A stretch of 8,135 nucleotides of DNA from Planctomycetota bacterium. GTDB lineage: Bacteria; Planctomycetota; UBA1135; UBA2386. The notes below the pieces were generated by a model, which ran no database searches, was not told where the DNA came from, and saw nothing but the letters and a program-made list of their open reading frames with translations. Position 1 is the stretch's first letter. Each line of letters opens with the position of its first letter. This document shows, in pieces, positions 1 through 6,662 of the stretch. The stretch lies in assembly GCA_016793305.1 (NCBI GenBank), contig JAEUHU010000037.1, positions 1 to 8,135 of the forward strand, in the 5' to 3' direction. The position numbers and the translations under genes were made by a program.

Positions 1-1121
<1,121 letters not shown>

Positions 1122-1186
1122 GGCAGGATCCTCGCGATGCGACGGGGGAAGTCGTCAGGATGCGGACGCCCAGCCGCAAACGCAAG

Positions 1187-1214
1187 CGACCCGCCGGGAG
1201 GGACCGGCGGGTCG
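1187..1214 (-). terminator. GC-rich hairpin, probable terminator of zinc-ribbon gene A
   Basis: Inverted repeat CGACCCGCCGG / CCGGCGGGTCG (11 bp, perfect) with a 6-nt loop (GAGGGA on the plus strand). It lies about 120 nt after the stop of the minus-strand gene ending at 1334 and before the dehydrogenase start at 1121. The sequence after the stem on the minus strand holds only a weak T-run (GTTTG). Loop, inner stem and right flank are nearly identical to the hairpin at 1870-1905. A repeated extragenic element is an alternative. Confidence 0.6.
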
Positions 1215-1216
1215 TC

Positions 1217-1332
1217 GCGGGGATCAGGGTGGAGTGGGGCGGTCGGGGTTCGGGGAAGGCGGGGGTTGGGGAAAGGCGGGGTCGGAAGTTGCGGGGGCGG
1301 GGCAGGCGCGGGGCGAAGGGGGAGAGCTGGGA
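1217..1332. other. Strand-asymmetric G-rich tract between zinc-ribbon gene A and its hairpin
   Basis: About 115 nt in which the plus strand is a series of G3-G5 runs with few C, and the minus-strand transcript is therefore C-rich and G-poor. The segment 1245-1271 has four runs of at least four G separated by 3, 6 and 2 nt, which fits the usual G-quadruplex rule on the plus strand. In the RNA of the zinc-ribbon gene the same stretch looks like a Rho-utilisation (rut) region upstream of the hairpin. No coding sequence is seen here. Confidence 0.5.
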
Positions 1333-1333
1333 C

Positions 1334-1552
1334 TCAGACGGCCTGGTAGCGGTGGCGCTGCGCGGCCTCGGCGACGCGGGAGCGTTCGTCGCCGGCGAAC
1401 AGGCGGACCTTGCCGCCGCACTGCACGCAGAAGCTGTGGTTCACGCTGGCCAGGTAGCGGACCTGGGTGGCGCAGGCCTCGCACCACTTCGTCTCGCGGT
1501 AGAAGGTGTCGTGGGCGGCGGCGCTGCGGGTCGTGGTGGTGATCGCGTGCAT
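1334..1552 (-). CDS. Small zinc-ribbon protein A (72 aa), function unknown
   Basis: I do not recognise a named family. The protein has two CxxC knuckles, C24-E-A-C27 and C42-V-Q-C45, 14 residues apart, the pattern of a rubredoxin-like zinc ribbon. The core reads YRETKWC...VRYLASVNHSFCVQCGG, followed by a short charged helix ending QRHRYQAV. No signal peptide or membrane segment is visible, so it is probably cytoplasmic. Over 56 aligned residues it matches the neighbour at 1946-2131 at 34 positions with no gaps. Its ATG is the only usual start before the conserved core; it adds a 16-residue Thr/Ala-rich leader that the paralogue lacks. No Shine-Dalgarno site is evident. It is followed by a C-rich transcript stretch and a hairpin. 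Conservation between copies supports a real gene; binding of zinc is inferred from the cysteines. A role in nucleic-acid or protein binding is possible but unsupported. Confidence 0.83.
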   Translation of the reverse strand: MHAITTTTRSAAAHDTFYRETKWCEACATQVRYLASVNHSFCVQCGGKVRLFAGDERSRVAEAAQRHRYQAV

Positions 1553-1869
1553 ACGAACGGGAAGAGCACGGGGCTTGCCAAGTGACGCGCGCCGGCAGGC
1601 GGCGGCCGGGTCGCGGCGATGGCAGCGGCGGTCGGCGACGCCACCAGGCCCGTCGCCGCCATGGCGCGGTCGCCCGCACGGCGACGGCGGCGTCGCGTGC
1701 GTGCGACGTCGGCCCGGCTGCCAGCTGCGGGGGTGCGCCCCTTGTCCCGATGGCGCGGAGCGAACGTCGTCGTCGTCGCGCGGCGGCGACGGTCGTGGGC
1801 ACCGGACGCTGGGCTCGAGCTGCTGGCGTGCGTCCGTGCGGGCTCGTGCGGCACATGGGCCGGAAAAGG
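1553..1869. other. Intergenic stretch between the two zinc-ribbon genes; no gene seen
   Basis: About 317 nt with no convincing reading frame: translations are Arg/Ala/Pro-rich and show no motifs. It contains the conserved upstream element of gene A (1572-1582), an 8-bp stem (CGGCGACG 1633-1640 with CGTCGCCG 1651-1658) of unclear meaning, and a short CGT repeat near 1765-1778 that can fold with the GCGACG after it. The TTTT run at 1863-1866 (minus strand) belongs to the terminator of gene B. Confidence 0.5.
1572..1582 (-). promoter_or_regulatory. Conserved upstream element (CTTGGCAAGCC) of zinc-ribbon gene A
   Basis: On the minus strand CTTGGCAAGCC lies 20 nt before the ATG. The identical 11-mer precedes gene B, and similarity continues about 15 nt further (C-TGCTCT--CG). 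TTGGCA could be a -35 box (TTGACA-like), or the CTTGGCAAG near-palindrome could be an operator. No convincing -10 box is seen. Its conservation between the copies is the main evidence. Confidence 0.4.
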
Positions 1870-1905
1870 GCGACGCCCCGCCGGGAGGGACCGGCGGGGC
1901 GTCGC
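1870..1905 (-). terminator. Strong intrinsic terminator of zinc-ribbon gene B
   Basis: Perfect 15-bp inverted repeat, GCGACGCCCCGCCGG with CCGGCGGGGCGTCGC, with a 6-nt loop (GAGGGA on the plus strand). It starts 40 nt after the stop at 1946. Reading on the minus strand the stem is followed by CCTTTTCC, a short U-tract, which makes it a plausible Rho-independent terminator. The transcript between stop and stem is C-rich and G-poor. It is a near copy of the hairpin at 1187-1214. Confidence 0.75.
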
Positions 1906-1945
1906 GGGGATCAGGGAACGGGAAGTCGGGAGAGGTCGGGACGCT

Positions 1946-2131
1946 TCAGGACGCTTGCCACTTGTGGCGCTGCACTTCGTCGAGGAACGCGCGGTCGTCG
2001 TCGCCGGAGAACAGGCGCACGCGGCCGCCGCACTGGACGCAGAAGCTGTGGTTCACGCTCATCAGGAACCGCACGTAGCTCTGGCACTGCGCGCACCACT
2101 TCGTCTCGCGGTAGTACTCGTCGTTGGTCAT
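1946..2131 (-). CDS. Small zinc-ribbon protein B (61 aa), function unknown
   Basis: Paralogue of the gene at 1334-1552. It has CxxC pairs at C13/C16 and C31/C34 with 14 residues between them, the core YYRETKWC...VRFLMSVNHSFCVQCGG, an acidic patch (GDDD, 43-46) and a C-terminal helix ending QRHKWQAS. The ATG at 2131-2129 is chosen because it gives a short leader (MTNDE) straight into the conserved core. The frame stays open for 55 more codons upstream, but that part is Arg/Ala-rich and looks non-coding. No clear Shine-Dalgarno site is present. It has its own upstream element and terminator, so it is probably monocistronic. Predicted to be a soluble zinc-binding protein; nothing visible assigns a partner. 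Confidence is high that it is a gene, low on role. Confidence 0.86.
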   Translation of the reverse strand: MTNDEYYRETKWCAQCQSYVRFLMSVNHSFCVQCGGRVRLFSGDDDRAFLDEVQRHKWQAS

Positions 2132-2175
2132 CGTCGGGCGGGCTGGTTGCGGGCTTGCTACCGTGCAGAGCAAGC

Positions 2176-2186
2176 GGCTTGCCAAG
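2176..2186 (-). promoter_or_regulatory. Conserved upstream element (CTTGGCAAGCC) of zinc-ribbon gene B
   Basis: Minus-strand CTTGGCAAGCC, identical to the element before gene A, 44 nt before the ATG. It overlaps a perfect inverted repeat GCAAGC-G-GCTTGC at 2170-2182 (plus strand), which suits a dimeric regulator. TTGGCA as a -35 box with GTAGCA or TAGCAA 18-19 nt downstream is possible but weak. Confidence 0.4.
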
Positions 2187-2401
2187 CAGCGCAGCAGCGC
2201 GCATCGCCGCCTTGCGACCGGCGGGTCGGAGCCACTCGGTCCGGCACGGGCTCGGGCGCACCGCGTCGCGAAACCACGACGGGTTGCGACCCTGAGCACG
2301 CGGCCTGGGTGGGTTCGCCCGGTGCCATGGCCGTGCGCCGCAGCGTCGCGGGGTCGCGACGGTCGGATCCTCGCGACGGCTCCCGACGAAGAGCGATCCG
2401 T
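2187..2401. other. Intergenic stretch downstream of the repeat-protein gene
   Basis: About 215 nt of non-coding DNA. It holds a 7-bp stem, CGTCGCG-GGGT-CGCGACG (2344-2361), 40 nt after the stop at 2402. This is a possible terminator for the minus-strand repeat protein, although no T-run follows it. The nonamer TCGCGACGG occurs twice nearby (2354-2362 and 2372-2380). No reading frame with protein-like content is seen. Confidence 0.4.
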
Positions 2402-4909
2402 TCAGTAGAGACGGAGGATCAGGGCGTTCGACGAGCTGGCGGCGAGGGGCCCGCCGAACGCATCGAGCTGCACCTGCACGAACTGATGGTAGAGCTCTGC
2501 ACCGATCAGGCTGGGCACGTTCGGCAGGCCAACCGAGACGGTGAACACCGGGCCGGCCGTGGGCAGGATGGCATAGATGTCGAGGGCAGGGACCAACTCG
2601 CAGCCCGGGTGGCCCGCGGGCAACAGGTTGCTCAGGTTCATCTGGTAGCTGTTGTAGCTGCCGCTGTAGACCACGACAGCCATCGAGCCAGCAACGAAGC
2701 CGTTCGCCTGCGTCTGCAGCACGCCGCCGACCTGGGCATCCGTGAGGGCCGTGGCCGTCATCGGCCCATCGGGTCCGATGCACAGGGTCGGCACCCTGGC
2801 GTGGGTCGGGGCACAACCGGGTTGGAGCAGGAACAGGTCGCCCGGTGTGTCGTCGATGCGGGCGGTCCCCCAAACCAGCAGTTCGCCAGTGGCGAGTCGC
2901 GCGAAGCTCGTGGTGGGGCCGGTGCGGGCGATGGGCCACCAAGCGCCATCGCTCCATCGCGCCAAGTTCTGGACCGGCAGGCCGCCGAGTTCCAGCATCG
3001 TGCCAGCGACGATCACGTCGCCGTTCGGCTCGCACGTCGCCCACAGTGCTTCCGGCACGTCCTCGCGCGTCGGGCTGCCGACCATCGTCCAGTTGGAACC
3101 GTTCCAGAGCGCGGCGACGTGGCGGTGGCCGGCGTCGTAGAAGGCGCCGGCGACCAGCAGGTCTCCCGACGCGAGGGACTCGATCCGGCGGCCGGCCCCT
3201 CCGAGGCCGCCGCCGAGCGGTTGCCACGCGGCCCCGTCGAAGCGGGCGATCCGGTTCACGGACACCCCCACCCACGAGAAGTAGCCGGCGACCACGACGT
3301 GGCCGGTCGAGTCGCAGCCGATGGCCGTGATCTGGCCGTTGAAGACCCCGGGGAGTGTGGTCCACGTGTTCCCGTTCCAAACGTGCACCTGACTGGGCGA
3401 AGCCACCGCAACGTCGTCGTTCGGCAGCACCGCCATCGCCGATGGGTTGCCGACCGGTGACACCAGTGAGGTCCAGGTGCCTCCTGTCCAGAGAGCCAAC
3501 GCGTAGGCAGGAGCAAGCGACGTGCCCGAGTTCGTGCGAGCGACGAGGTCGCCGTTGCTCCGCCTCGCGAGTTGCACCACGGTGGCCGGCAGGCCGCCGC
3601 CGAGCGGCTGCCAGGCGCTGCCGTTCCAGGCTGCGACGCGTTGGGCCGGTATTCCGTCGATCGCCTGGAAGGAGCCGCCGATGACGTAGCCGCCAGGCGT
3701 CGCTGCGGCGCAGAGCACCGAGCCGTCCTGGCCCGAACTGGAGAGGCCGCTCCAGCTGCCGTTCCAGCGCGCCACGTTCTGCGCCGTCGCCCCGCCGATG
3801 GACTGGAACCCGCCGGTCGCGAACAACTCGGAGTTGCCGTTGCTGACCAACCCCACGATCTCGTTGTCGGCGGTGCCGAGGCTGGACCAGGTGCCGTTCG
3901 CCGAGGACGTCGAGAACACCTGCGACGGTGCGTTGTAGAGGCGCGAGGCGATCACGATGCTGCCGTTCGGCTGCTGGAGCATCGAGCCGATCGTGAACGC
4001 CAGCGGCGTCGTGCCGAAAGTCGTCCAGGTGAAGCCGTCGAAGGCTCGCACGGGAAAGCCGCCGAAGCCGGTACCGGCGGCGAGCAGCGTCCCGGTGGCG
4101 GTTTCGGCCAGTGCAAGGCACTCGCGCAGGCCGGTGGACGTGGTCGAACCGAGGCTCGTCCACGAGTTCCCGGTCCACTGGTAGACACTGGACTGCCTGA
4201 CGACCCCGATACCGATGGTCGACTCGTCGTTGGCCAGCACCAACGCCCCGTTCTGGCGCACCAGCAGGGCTTGGCCGCCCTGCGCGACCGGGTGGAACGG
4301 GAGCGCGGGGAGCGTCGACCAGTTGGTGCCGTTCCACAGGCTCGCCGAGACTCCCTGCCCCAGGTTGCCACACACTGCCACGTCGCCGTTCGGCAGGACG
4401 GCCACGTCGACGAGCTCGGTGCCGGCGCTCGGCACTACGCCGTTGCCGAGTGCCTGCCAAGAGGAGCCGGTCCAACGTGCGACGTTGTTGGCCAGGGTCT
4501 TGCCGGCGTGGGTGAAGTGCCCGACGACGAGCAGGCTGTTGTCCGGTGCGACCGCGATGCTGCGGACGGACGGAGTGGGGAACTCCTGGTAGACGAGGCT
4601 CGGCCAGGGGGTCGCGGTCTGCACCCCGGCGTCGAGTGCCGACCAGGTCCCAGTCGCGAGGTCCAACATGGCCACGCCGTTCGCCGCGACACCGCCGGCG
4701 ACGCGGAACGTGCCACCGACGACGAGCCGTTCCCCCATCGGGCCTGGTCCGTCGGGGTCCCAGAGCACGCTGCAGTTCGCCGTGCCGTCCAACCCAGCGC
4801 GCTGCAGCAGTGGCGTGAACTGCGGGTTGCATTGCGCGGTCGCCGTGGCGCCGAGCACCGATGCGACGACCAAGCCGATCCGAGCACATGGCGTGTGGGG
4901 GCCGCTCAT
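2402..4909 (-). CDS. Secreted WNGxxW-repeat (beta-propeller-like) protein, 835 aa
   Basis: An exported protein of unknown ligand. The ATG at 4909 gives a signal peptide: a short basic N-region, the hydrophobic IGLVVASVLGATATA, and likely signal peptidase I cleavage before QCNP (residue 26). A TTG 24 nt upstream would add eight residues and lies inside a tandem repeat, so it is less likely. From about residue 80 to 665 there are roughly twelve repeats of 40-55 residues. Each pairs a turn such as NGDVIVAG with a blade motif such as VARWNGSSWQ or AAWNGSAWQPLGGGL, as in Kelch, galactose-oxidase or delta-60 type propellers. The last ~135 residues (from GCAPTHARV) form a different module, resembling the C-terminal domain common on exported proteins of some Planctomycetota and ending LILRLY. 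There is no lipobox, LPXTG or membrane anchor. It is divergent from the lipoprotein gene 101 bp away. Confident that it is a gene and exported; fold inferred; function unknown. Confidence 0.88.
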   Translation of the reverse strand: MSGPHTPCARIGLVVASVLGATATAQCNPQFTPLLQRAGLDGTANCSVLWDPDGPGPMGERLVVGGTFRVAGGVAANGVAMLDLATGTWSALDAGVQTATPWPSLVYQEFPTPSVRSIAVAPDNSLLVVGHFTHAGKTLANNVARWTGSSWQALGNGVVPSAGTELVDVAVLPNGDVAVCGNLGQGVSASLWNGTNWSTLPALPFHPVAQGGQALLVRQNGALVLANDESTIGIGVVRQSSVYQWTGNSWTSLGSTTSTGLRECLALAETATGTLLAAGTGFGGFPVRAFDGFTWTTFGTTPLAFTIGSMLQQPNGSIVIASRLYNAPSQVFSTSSANGTWSSLGTADNEIVGLVSNGNSELFATGGFQSIGGATAQNVARWNGSWSGLSSSGQDGSVLCAAATPGGYVIGGSFQAIDGIPAQRVAAWNGSAWQPLGGGLPATVVQLARRSNGDLVARTNSGTSLAPAYALALWTGGTWTSLVSPVGNPSAMAVLPNDDVAVASPSQVHVWNGNTWTTLPGVFNGQITAIGCDSTGHVVVAGYFSWVGVSVNRIARFDGAAWQPLGGGLGGAGRRIESLASGDLLVAGAFYDAGHRHVAALWNGSNWTMVGSPTREDVPEALWATCEPNGDVIVAGTMLELGGLPVQNLARWSDGAWWPIARTGPTTSFARLATGELLVWGTARIDDTPGDLFLLQPGCAPTHARVPTLCIGPDGPMTATALTDAQVGGVLQTQANGFVAGSMAVVVYSGSYNSYQMNLSNLLPAGHPGCELVPALDIYAILPTAGPVFTVSVGLPNVPSLIGAELYHQFVQVQLDAFGGPLAASSSNALILRLY

Positions 4910-4916
4910 GCCACCG

Positions 4917-4922
4917 ATGCTA
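4917..4922 (-). promoter_or_regulatory. Candidate -10 box of the repeat-protein gene
   Basis: Minus-strand TGC-TAGCAT fits an extended -10 (TGnTANNNT). Its TAGCAT ends 7 nt before the ATG at 4909, so transcription would begin at or next to the start codon. No Shine-Dalgarno site precedes the ATG. A second copy of the box lies 23 bp upstream in the tandem repeat. No -35 box is evident. Confidence 0.5.
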
Positions 4923-4962
4923 GCAGCCAGCAACGATGGATGCTAGCAGCCAGCAACGATGG
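4917..4962. repeat. Perfect 23-bp tandem duplication in the promoter region
   Basis: Bases 4917-4939 and 4940-4962 are identical and directly adjacent, each starting ATGCTAGCAGCC. The unit contains the TAGCAT -10-like box (minus strand) and the GCTAGC palindrome. It lies between the divergent repeat-protein and lipoprotein genes. Strand slippage is the likely origin. It leaves the repeat-protein gene with two identical candidate -10 boxes. Confidence 0.95.
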
Positions 4963-4995
4963 GTGTAGCCGCTCGTCGCCCGATCGGGTCGGGCC

Positions 4996-5004
4996 TGCTA
5001 CCGT
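4996..5004 (+). promoter_or_regulatory. Candidate extended -10 box of the lipoprotein gene
   Basis: TGCTACCGT fits TGnTANNNT, and its TACCGT ends 6 nt before the ATG at 5011. No Shine-Dalgarno-like sequence lies in the gap (GCGGCG). The geometry predicts a leaderless transcript. The same TGCTACCGTGC occurs at 2156-2166. Confidence 0.5.
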
Positions 5005-5010
5005 GCGGCG

Positions 5011-5454
5011 ATGCAGGTCCACGCCCGTGTGTTCGCGCTCCTTCTCACCTTCTTCCTGTTCGCGGCGTGCGGCGGGGCCGACGCCAAGGCCGGCGAGCAG
5101 GCCGATCCGCCGGCGGGCAAGGTCGCCGACAACGTGGCGGCGGTCGGCAAGGTGAAGGCGTTGACCGACACCCTGCAGGGCATGCTGCAGTCGCTGGACG
5201 GCCTGCAGGATCCGGCGGCCGCCGAGCGGGCGAAGGCCGGGCTCGACGCGCAGCTCGGCAAGCTGAAGGACCTCGTCGGCCAGCTCGACGCGAGCCAGCT
5301 GGGCGACCTCTGGACCAAGGCCAAGGCCGGGGCCCAGAAGGTGGCCGACGAGCAGCTGCCGAAGCTGGTCGCGAAGTACCAGGCGAACCCGGAGCTGCAG
5401 AAGGCCGTGGCGCCGTACCTCGAAGAGCTGAAGAGCCTGTTCGCCGGCAAGTGA
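5011..5454 (+). CDS. Small helical lipoprotein, function unknown (147 aa)
   Basis: Predicted lipoprotein: MQVHAR, then the hydrophobic core VFALLLTFFLF and a lipobox-like FAAC with Cys20 as the acylated residue, followed by GGADAKAGEQ. Phe instead of Leu at -3 is tolerated but not ideal. The mature ~128 residues are Ala/Lys/Leu/Gln-rich and almost free of aromatics, with heptad-like spacing (ALTDTLQGMLQSLDGL, LGKLKDLVGQLDASQL), so a helical bundle or coiled coil is expected. No known domain is recognised. It lies between the divergent secreted repeat protein and the convergent queG, with only 30 bp to the queG stop. The ATG is fixed by the signal sequence. An alternative reading is an ordinary secreted protein with type I cleavage near the same site. 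The gene is secure; the role is unknown. Confidence 0.85.
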   Translation: MQVHARVFALLLTFFLFAACGGADAKAGEQADPPAGKVADNVAAVGKVKALTDTLQGMLQSLDGLQDPAAAERAKAGLDAQLGKLKDLVGQLDASQLGDLWTKAKAGAQKVADEQLPKLVAKYQANPELQKAVAPYLEELKSLFAGK

Positions 5455-5484
5455 CGGGGCGGAGGCCGGGCCCGCTGCGCGGCG

Positions 5485-6609
5485 TCAGCCGCCGAGTGCG
5501 GCGTCGATCTCCGCGCGCACGCGCTCGTCGGTCTCGCGACTTCGTGCGGCCAGCAGGTGCGGATCCGAGCGGCGGATCCGCCCGATCGCCCACGCGGCGT
5601 GGCCCCGCACGATCGGGTCGTCGTCGTGCAGGGCCGTGTGCAGTGCCGGCAGCGCCGCATCGTCGCCGCGGTTGCCGAGCACGATCGCCGCGTTGCGCTG
5701 CAGCCCGCTGCGGGTCGCGCGCCGCATCGCCGTGCCGACGAACTCGTGCTGGTAGCGCGGTTCGTCCATCGCCAACACGTCGAGCAACGTCCACTGCTGC
5801 ACGATCGGATGCGGGCGCAGGTCGCGGGGCCGCGCCTCGCCGACGACGTCGCGGCGCGCACTCCGCCGCGTGAACGGACACACCTCGAGGCAGACGTCGC
5901 AGCCGAACAGCCACTCGCCCTGCTTGCTGCGCAGCTCCGGTGCGACGAAGCCGCGCTGCTCGATCGTCGTGTAGCTGAGGCAGCGCCGTGCGTCGACCTG
6001 GAACGGTGCTGTGATGGCCTGCGTCGGGCACGCGTCCAGGCACGCGGTGCAACTGCCGCACGAACCCGGCGACGGCGGGTCGGGCGGCAGTTCCTCGCCG
6101 GTCAGCAGTTCGGCGAGCTGCAGGTAGGGGCCGTGGCTCGGCGAGATCACCATCGCACTCTTGGCCAGGAAGCCGATGCCGGCCCGCACCGCGAGGGCAC
6201 GCTCGAGCACCGGCACCGCGTCGGTGCCGCCGTTCATCGAGCCGTGCGGCAGCCCCGCGGCTTCGAGGCGTTCGCGCAGCGCGAACACTCGTTCGCGCAG
6301 CCAGCGGTGGTAGTCGCGGCCCACGGCGTAGCGGGCGACCCGACCCCCGCCGGGCAGCTCGCCCATGGGGCCGCCGTAGTCGACCGCGAGCGCGATCGCC
6401 GACCGGACCCCGGCGCGCCAGGTGTGCGGGGCCAGGATGCGCGCCCGGTTCTGTTCGAGGAACGTCATCTCGCCGTGGCGTCCCTGCTCCAGCCACTGCA
6501 CGAAGCGGGCGCCGTGCTCGCCCGGATCGGCGGGGCCGAATCGCACCAGGTCGAAGCCGAGCTCGTGGGCGATCGCGCGGATCGTGTCGGGGGGCAGGTG
6601 CGTCGCCAC
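5485..6609 (-). CDS. queG: Epoxyqueuosine reductase QueG
   Basis: Cobalamin- and iron-sulfur-dependent enzyme that reduces epoxyqueuosine to queuosine, the last step of queuosine synthesis at the wobble base of GUN tRNAs, in the cytoplasm. The 374-residue length fits the family. The N-terminal cobalamin domain includes WLEQGRHGEMTFLEQN (39-54), YGRDYH-like AVGRDYH (95-101), and TDAVPVLERALA (129-140) with Asp130 at the catalytic acid position. The ferredoxin-like part has C184-x2-C187-x2-C190-x3-C194, C210, and C237-x2-C240-x3-C244, all eight cluster ligands. The C-terminal ~80 residues carry HEAT-like helices (LQRNAAIVLGNRGD, VRGHAAWAIGRI) as in full-length QueG. The usual GKN after the Asp motif reads AKS (149-151), a mild departure. 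A GTG start at 6609 puts homology close to the N terminus; no Shine-Dalgarno site is clear, and a TAGCAT box lies 8 nt upstream. No other queuosine genes are in the window. Confidence 0.94.
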   Translation of the reverse strand: MATHLPPDTIRAIAHELGFDLVRFGPADPGEHGARFVQWLEQGRHGEMTFLEQNRARILAPHTWRAGVRSAIALAVDYGGPMGELPGGGRVARYAVGRDYHRWLRERVFALRERLEAAGLPHGSMNGGTDAVPVLERALAVRAGIGFLAKSAMVISPSHGPYLQLAELLTGEELPPDPPSPGSCGSCTACLDACPTQAITAPFQVDARRCLSYTTIEQRGFVAPELRSKQGEWLFGCDVCLEVCPFTRRSARRDVVGEARPRDLRPHPIVQQWTLLDVLAMDEPRYQHEFVGTAMRRATRSGLQRNAAIVLGNRGDDAALPALHTALHDDDPIVRGHAAWAIGRIRRSDPHLLAARSRETDERVRAEIDAALGG

Positions 6610-6617
6610 GGAGCGCG

Positions 6618-6623
6618 ATGCTA
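6618..6623 (-). promoter_or_regulatory. Candidate -10 box of queG
   Basis: Minus-strand TAGCAT, identical to the box before the repeat-protein gene and sharing CTAGCATCG with it, ends 8 nt before the GTG start of queG. This again implies a leaderless or nearly leaderless mRNA. Confidence 0.42.
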
Positions 6624-6646
6624 GGGCGCCGCGGCGGAGCCGCCAC

Positions 6647-6662
6647 CGGGACCTGGGTCCCG
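6647..6662. promoter_or_regulatory. Perfect palindrome between queG and the kinase-like gene
   Basis: CGGGACC-TG-GGTCCCG is a 7-bp inverted repeat with a 2-bp centre, in the 129-bp gap between divergent starts at 6609 and 6739. Its size and symmetry suit a dimeric repressor or activator. The centre is too short for an RNA hairpin loop unless inner pairs open. Function is inferred from position only. Confidence 0.35.

Larger units (their letters stand above)
1187..2186 (-). repeat. Tandem duplication of a zinc-ribbon expression unit
   Basis: Two units in the same orientation share the same order of parts: an upstream CTTGGCAAGCC element (2186-2176 and 1582-1572), a zinc-ribbon gene (2131-1946 and 1552-1334), and a hairpin with identical GAGGGA loop and GTCGCGGGGATCAGGG flank (1905-1870 and 1214-1187). 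The proteins are about 61% identical over their 56-residue core. The spacers between parts have diverged, so the duplication is old. Seen directly; the order of events is inferred. Confidence 0.75.

Noticed and set aside
1187..1905. Two similar palindromes as a CRISPR array or insertion-sequence ends
   Set aside because: Only two copies about 690 bp apart, each tied to the end of a homologous gene; no transposase, target duplication or regular spacing.
2132..2299. 56-residue N-terminal extension of zinc-ribbon B
   Set aside because: Arg/Ala/Ser-rich, absent from the paralogue, and covers the conserved upstream element; the ATG at 2131 is better.
1619..3460. 613-codon plus-strand open frame
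   Set aside because: Runs antisense through intergenic DNA and two genes with compositional-bias residues only.
1911..4889. 992-codon minus-strand open frame across the repeat protein and zinc-ribbon B
   Set aside because: Arg/Pro-rich, spans two genes and a terminator, and lies in a different frame from the WNGxxW repeats and CxxC motifs.
5455..5484. GGGCCC-containing palindrome between the lipoprotein gene and queG as a bidirectional terminator
   Set aside because: The stem is very short, loop-less and lacks a T-run on either strand.
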